DNA from: Actinomycetota bacterium | GTDB taxonomy: Bacteria > Actinomycetota > Actinomycetes > Nanopelagicales > Nanopelagicaceae | Length of the DNA: 7,818 nt | NCBI GenBank assembly: GCA_009698295.1 | Contig: WLQO01000052.1 | Location: 1-7,818 of the forward strand | Reading direction: 5' to 3' | Shown here: one piece after another, positions 4,605 to 7,818 of the stretch | How positions within the stretch are numbered: the stretch's first letter is position 1 | Layout: the number at the start of each line of letters is the position of its first letter | The notes under the pieces: generated by a model | Seen by the model: the letters and a program-made list of their open reading frames with translations, nothing else | The model's database searches: none | Told to the model about the DNA's origin: nothing | Translations under genes and position numbers: made by a program

Positions 4605-6797
4605 ATGTCCAAATCGCGCAAGCCACGAGGCTTTTCTCTCATAGTCATTACTTTCGCATTGGTGCTTTCAACGGTACAGAACATCCCTGCCGCGAACGCA
4701 ACCACGCTCACATGTGCCCAGGGCGGTGAGTGCGTTGTTGGTGATACAGGTCCAGGGGGAGGAAAAGTTTTCTACGTCGACTCAACTGGAAACGGATTCA
4801 ATTGTGGGCCAACTTTGGCTGAAAAGTGTATCTACCTTGAGTACTCAAGAAGCTTGGCGGTAGGTGGCCTACCGTGGTCTATCGCTTCCTTAAACCATAC
4901 CGCAATAGGAGCAACTGCTCGTGGAACTCTTACTGGAACAGGGTACAAAAATACTTTGGCTATTATCGCCCAACAGGGATCATACGATGCTGTTGCAAAT
5001 AAATATGAAGCAGGTGCAGCCCAATCATTTCGTGGTGGCGGTAAAACAGATTGGTATCAACCTTCCAAAGATGAATTAACTGAGTTATATGGAAGTTTGG
5101 CACCAGACGAAAGAAATCTTGGTTTCGCTAATGCTTCAACTGAAATTGATGATGCGCACACTTGGGGAATATGGGCATCTGACGCCGGAAGTGTCATCAC
5201 CAGTGGGATAAGTAAATCGGATCCAAATATCACGATTCCTATCCGCGCTTTTACCTTAGCCATTGATGGAAATTATGCCTGTCCCGATGGATCCTTTGAT
5301 GTATTTCGCGGAGCAGTAACCCATCAGAGTGGTTGCACAGGTGAATTAACAATTCCTGAAGGTGTCGGGTCAATCAATAGTGGTGTATTTCGAGACTCGC
5401 TTATAACTAAAATCAATTTTCCAAGCACACTTACCAGTATTGGCAATAATTCCTTTCAGAGTAGCCACCTCAGAGAAATTAATATTCCAAATAACGTTAC
5501 AAGTATTGGTCAATTTGCTTTCTTTTCCGCCGAAGATGTTATGACACTTTCGATAGGAACCGGAATTTCAGATATTCCAAGGTATGCATTTAGTGGGTTA
5601 ATGCATATAATAAATTTGACGATCCCTTCCAATATTTCCTTCATAAATGAAATGGCATTTTCAAACGCTACTGCTTTGCAGAGTCTTACCCTTTCAAATG
5701 GAGTTCAATACATCGGTTATAACGCATTTTCTAATGCCGCTTCGCTAGAAAATTTGGTTATTCCAAGTTCCGTCACAGAATTGCACAATTCAAGCTTCAG
5801 CAGCCTCTCGTCGTTAAAAACTTTGCGAATCCTGAGTACGGGCATTGACTATCTTGGTGACGAAGATTCTATTTTCGGTGGCGCCGGATCATTAACGTGT
5901 TTCACAAATTTAAGTAACTTAAGAACGGTTGTTTCTCTTGATCTTCCACTGGGTCTTCCTCTTGGGCTTCCGACATGCAGTACCACTTCAGCGCCAGATG
6001 CTCCAGTAATTTCTACCCTTACAGGTGGAGATAGACAACTTCGAATTGCATTTACGATCGCATCTGATGGGGGAGAAACGGTTGACCTGATTCAATATTC
6101 AATTGATTCCGGCGCAACCTGGGTTAGTGCTTCAGGAACAACATCACCAATAGATATTTCTTCATTATCTGTGGGCACTTCATATACATTACAAATACGT
6201 GCACATAACTCAGTAGGAAATAGCTCCGGCTCAAATCTAAAAACGGCGAGCACCACAGGATCAACTTCGGCTGATCGTGATGCCGCGGCAGCAGCAGCAG
6301 CAGCAAGAGAAGCAGCTCGCAAGGCTGCGATTGAAAAAGCACGCATAAACTTATTGCAAGAGATTAAAGACAATAAACCATTATTTATTAATAGCTATTT
6401 GTCAGCAGACTTTGAAATACCTTCAACTCGAGCACTCGAACGTATCAATCTTGCAGTGCAAGCTATGCAGGCTAAAACACCAGATAAGCAACTCTCCCTT
6501 GATGTGGTTAAGGCTGAAGTGCTGAAAGAAACGGTTATTGACCGACTGGCAAAACCGGAGACTAAAAAGTCGGTTATCTCTGCAGAACTGATTGAAGTGG
6601 GTTTATTGGAAAATAACTATTCGAATAAGACCAGCGTCATGCTAGCAATTCGAAATTCGCCATCTTCGGAGCTTGATAGCTTCGAAAAAGTTCAAAAAGT
6701 AATCGCCGCCCAAAAGGCCGTGGTTCAGGCACGCAAAGCGCGATACGCAGAAATAGTTTCGCGCATCAATGCGCGAGCGGCAAAGATCACAAAATAA
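4605..6797 (+). CDS. Mosaic secreted protein: DUF1566/Lcl-like domain, BspA-type leucine-rich repeats, fibronectin III, helical tail
   Basis: A 730-residue exported protein. Residues 1-32 are a signal peptide (basic SRKPR, hydrophobic SLIVITFALVLS, cleavage after ANA). Residues about 43-218 start with VGDTGPGGGKVFYVD and contain DWYQPSKDELTELY, typical of DUF1566/Lcl-type lectin-like domains. Residues about 246-410 are seven or so 21-24-residue BspA-type LRR_5 repeats (IP..V..I...AF pattern). Residues about 463-550 form a fibronectin III domain. An alanine run (560-567) then leads into a charged, probably all-helical C-terminal domain (about 568-730) ending in an RINARAAKITK basic tail. Eight cysteines fall in four close pairs. 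There is no visible catalytic site, so an adhesive or binding role at the cell surface is inferred. It is divergent from a TetR-like gene and lies within the tRNA-flanked islet. Its TAA ends 1 nt before the tRNA 3' end. Confidence 0.8.
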   Translation: MSKSRKPRGFSLIVITFALVLSTVQNIPAANATTLTCAQGGECVVGDTGPGGGKVFYVDSTGNGFNCGPTLAEKCIYLEYSRSLAVGGLPWSIASLNHTAIGATARGTLTGTGYKNTLAIIAQQGSYDAVANKYEAGAAQSFRGGGKTDWYQPSKDELTELYGSLAPDERNLGFANASTEIDDAHTWGIWASDAGSVITSGISKSDPNITIPIRAFTLAIDGNYACPDGSFDVFRGAVTHQSGCTGELTIPEGVGSINSGVFRDSLITKINFPSTLTSIGNNSFQSSHLREINIPNNVTSIGQFAFFSAEDVMTLSIGTGISDIPRYAFSGLMHIINLTIPSNISFINEMAFSNATALQSLTLSNGVQYIGYNAFSNAASLENLVIPSSVTELHNSSFSSLSSLKTLRILSTGIDYLGDEDSIFGGAGSLTCFTNLSNLRTVVSLDLPLGLPLGLPTCSTTSAPDAPVISTLTGGDRQLRIAFTIASDGGETVDLIQYSIDSGATWVSASGTTSPIDISSLSVGTSYTLQIRAHNSVGNSSGSNLKTASTTGSTSADRDAAAAAAAAREAARKAAIEKARINLLQEIKDNKPLFINSYLSADFEIPSTRALERINLAVQAMQAKTPDKQLSLDVVKAEVLKETVIDRLAKPETKKSVISAELIEVGLLENNYSNKTSVMLAIRNSPSSELDSFEKVQKVIAAQKAVVQARKARYAEIVSRINARAAKITK
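6288..6305 (+). repeat. (GCA)6 microsatellite encoding polyalanine
   Basis: Six identical GCA codons in frame (residues 562-567 of the secreted protein), preceded by GCC and GCG alanine codons. Expansion or contraction would alter linker length without a frameshift. Confidence 0.8.
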
Positions 6798-6825
6798 GTG
6801 GGACGGGTCGGACTTGAACCGACGA
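6797..6825. repeat. Right copy of tRNA 3'-end direct repeat (candidate att site inside tRNA)
   Basis: Matches 4087-4115 exactly over 29 bp. It begins at the last base of the TAA of the 730-residue protein and ends in the variable loop of the tRNA, so the tRNA gene stays complete on the right-hand side. Confidence 0.85.
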
Positions 6826-6872
6826 CGACCGAATTATGAGTTCGGGGCTCTAACCAACTGAGCTACCGTCCC
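6799..6872 (-). tRNA. tRNA with CAU anticodon (elongator Met, or Ile2 after lysidine modification)
   Basis: A complete 74-nt cloverleaf can be drawn. The acceptor is GGGACGG/CCGTCCC and the D stem is GCTC/GAGC. The anticodon stem CCGAA/TTCGG carries loop CTCATAA (anticodon CAT), the variable loop has 5 nt, and the T stem GTCGG/CCGAC carries loop TTCAAGT. The discriminator is A and no CCA is encoded. A full 7-bp acceptor pairing including position 1 argues against the initiator tRNA. Elongator tRNA-Met is the most likely identity. The minor isoleucine tRNA, read as AUA after TilS lysidinylation, has the same loop and cannot be excluded from sequence alone. The 3' end lies 1 nt from the convergent secreted-protein gene. 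Confidence 0.93.
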
Positions 6873-6900
6873 TGGTGGGGTTGATGGAACTTTACTGTAT

Positions 6901-7527
6901 TTAAAGCCCGGCCTTTCCAAGCAGTTGATTTAAATGTTCTAGGTGATGATCTGCATGCGGCAATTCTTCGCGTGTATGTGTAGTTAAAACTCCAGCAACG
7001 ATACAACCAGCATCTTTAGCTGATGTAACACCTCCGGGTGCATCTTCAATTGCCCAACAAAGATCAGTTTGAAGGCCTAGGCGATCTGCTCCGAGAATGA
7101 ATGGTTCTGGAAAAGGCTTGCCACGACTTACTTGATCGAAGGTAACTGAATTTGCGGGCATCGGAATTTTAGCGGCGCGGGTGCGAGCAATGGCTAAATC
7201 AGTTGTGCAAGATGTAACGATCGTCCAAGGAATTTCGCGATCAGTTAACTCAGCAAGAAGTTCTAGCGCACCAGGAACAGCATCTGTTCCATCGACATCT
7301 TCAATCTCTAAATCAGTTACGCGTTTTACCCATCTTTGAATTTCGGCTTCGTCTCGTCCGACCAATACTTTTCTTAAGGTTTGTTCTGCTGGAATACCGT
7401 GATGGCCGGCAAGTGCTTCAAGGGGAATTCCTGCTTCATTTGCCATGGTGACCCACGAGTGAACTACTGAATCTTGAGAATTGATTAAGGTGCCATCGAG
7501 ATCAAAGAGAAATCCAATTTTTTTCAT
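6901..7527 (-). CDS. HAD-superfamily (subfamily IA) sugar- or glycerol-phosphatase-like hydrolase
   Basis: A 208-residue cytoplasmic phosphohydrolase with all four HAD motifs: FDLDGT (nucleophile D9, acid/base D11), TS at 105-106, K137 in RGKPFPEPF, and ED at 161-162 in EDAPGG. The cap segment after residue 15 contains HHGIPAEQT, and the later VPGALELLAEL and THTREEL stretches resemble glycerol-3-phosphatase/2-deoxyglucose-6-phosphatase-type enzymes. A small phosphorylated sugar or polyol is therefore the likely substrate, though this is not certain. The start ATG at 7527 overlaps the stop of the upstream lycopene cyclase gene (TAATG) and has AAAGG 6 nt upstream, indicating translational coupling. 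A link to carotenoid synthesis is positional only. Its TAA lies 28 bp before the 5' end of the tRNA on the same strand. Confidence 0.88.
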   Translation of the reverse strand: MKKIGFLFDLDGTLINSQDSVVHSWVTMANEAGIPLEALAGHHGIPAEQTLRKVLVGRDEAEIQRWVKRVTDLEIEDVDGTDAVPGALELLAELTDREIPWTIVTSCTTDLAIARTRAAKIPMPANSVTFDQVSRGKPFPEPFILGADRLGLQTDLCWAIEDAPGGVTSAKDAGCIVAGVLTTHTREELPHADHHLEHLNQLLGKAGL

Positions 7528-7818
7528 TACTTACCTTTCGGATCGCGTTGCATTCCGCGACGACCCCAGAACTCCCACATACCCATGACGCTTAAGACAA
7601 GTGCGAATCCAAAGAGTAAATCCTCGGCTGGTGCGGAGAAAATGCGTAGGCCCACGATCGCATCAGGGTTATACATAACGATATTTTTTGAAGTTAGCCA
7701 CCAATTGGTTAGCAATTGGAAGGGCAAGATAATTGCGTAAGAAGTCCAAAAAGCTGGTCTGGTAAGTAACGAGTTTTTAAAGAGGAAGAGATCTGCCATA
7801 ACTGCAATGGCAAATGCA
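7527..7818 (-). CDS. Lycopene cyclase domain subunit (CrtYd/CrtYf-like), 5' end beyond window
   Basis: The membrane-embedded small subunit of the actinobacterial heterodimeric lycopene cyclase, which closes the ends of lycopene to give cyclic carotenoids. At least 96 residues are visible. The frame stays open to the edge: six residues (AFAIAV) precede the methionine encoded at 7797-7799 and look like the end of a first membrane helix, so that methionine is probably internal. Two further helices follow: AFWTSYAIILPFQLL, and LLFGFALVLSVMGMW preceded by PAED. PAED matches the P-x-E-E/D signature of the CarR/CrtY domain family (about residues 57-60 counted from that Met). The sequence between them (NWWLTSKNIVMYNPDAIVG) also fits. 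It ends in a short basic tail (RRGMQRDPKGK). The partner subunit and other crt genes would be expected upstream, to the right of the window. Confidence 0.88.
   Translation of the reverse strand, partial: AFAIAVMADLFLFKNSLLTRPAFWTSYAIILPFQLLTNWWLTSKNIVMYNPDAIVGLRIFSAPAEDLLFGFALVLSVMGMWEFWGRRGMQRDPKGK
7533..7539 (-). promoter_or_regulatory. Ribosome binding site of the HAD phosphatase gene
   Basis: GAAAGGT on the minus strand, inside the last codons of the lycopene cyclase gene, with AAAGG 6 nt from the ATG at 7527. It supports that start and coupled translation. Confidence 0.6.

Larger units (their letters stand above)
4087..6825. mobile_element. Putative integrated islet flanked by tRNA 3'-end direct repeats
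   Basis: An exact 29-bp direct repeat bounds this segment: 4087-4115 on the left, and 6797-6825 within the intact tRNA(CAU) gene on the right. The repeated unit covers two variable-loop bases, the whole T arm, the 3' acceptor strand, the discriminator base and two more bases, which is the part of a tRNA used as attachment site by many tyrosine-recombinase elements. The cargo is a short TetR-like gene and a 730-residue secreted protein. No integrase, transposase or phage gene lies inside, so this would be a decayed, trans-mobilised or recombination-trimmed element. Removing it would place the gene ending at 4082 directly beside the tRNA. A partial tRNA duplication is the main alternative. Confidence 0.5.

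Noticed and set aside
6288..6305. (GCA)6 as a phase-variation switch
   Set aside because: The unit is a triplet in frame, so length change alters alanine number only and cannot switch the gene off.
6092..6373. Minus-strand frames with long leucine or alanine runs opposite the (GCA)6 tract
   Set aside because: They arise from reading the GCA repeat in other frames; the plus-strand protein explains the sequence.
1..7818. CRISPR array or transposase
   Set aside because: No regularly spaced repeats and no recognisable transposase or integrase motifs on either strand.

Overview
The window looks like a chromosomal segment of a streamlined freshwater actinobacterium of the Nanopelagicales (acI) type. 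This rests on moderate-to-low GC by eye combined with clearly actinobacterial genes: IolC followed by a Cgl0159-like protein, and a small-subunit lycopene cyclase. It also rests on short intergenic spaces, TAATG stop/start overlaps, a tRNA without an encoded CCA, and secreted proteins with tails and domains I associate with that group. The taxonomic call is inference and no search was run.

Left part (1-2340): an inositol catabolism locus. On the minus strand iolC (5-dehydro-2-deoxygluconokinase) runs into a Cgl0159-type (beta/alpha)8 protein gene, which carries an in-frame TGA and leaves the window at base 1. Diverging to the right is an inositol 2-dehydrogenase-like Gfo/Idh/MocA oxidoreductase. 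The two transcription units appear to share one symmetric promoter whose -10 region is a perfect palindrome (ACTATATAGT) with a -35-like box 17 bp away on each side.

Middle (2341-4082): a secreted cysteine-rich protein of unknown function, with an N-terminal signal peptide and a Cys-pair, Lys-rich C-terminal tail.

Centre-right (4083-6872): an exact 29-bp direct repeat of the 3' end of a tRNA(CAU) gene lies at 4087-4115, and its counterpart lies inside the intact tRNA at 6797-6825. Between them are about 2.7 kb holding a short TetR-like regulator with no good start codon and a 730-residue mosaic secreted protein. The latter has a signal peptide, a DUF1566/Lcl-like domain, BspA-type leucine-rich repeats, a fibronectin III domain, an alanine-rich linker and a helical tail. 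This is the layout left by site-specific insertion into a tRNA 3' end, although no integrase is present. The spacer between the regulator and the secreted protein contains repeated CCCCTA motifs and two palindromes that could be operators.

Right part (6873-7818): a HAD-family phosphatase translationally coupled to the end of a lycopene cyclase subunit gene, both on the minus strand. This is probably the tail of a carotenoid gene cluster that continues beyond the window.
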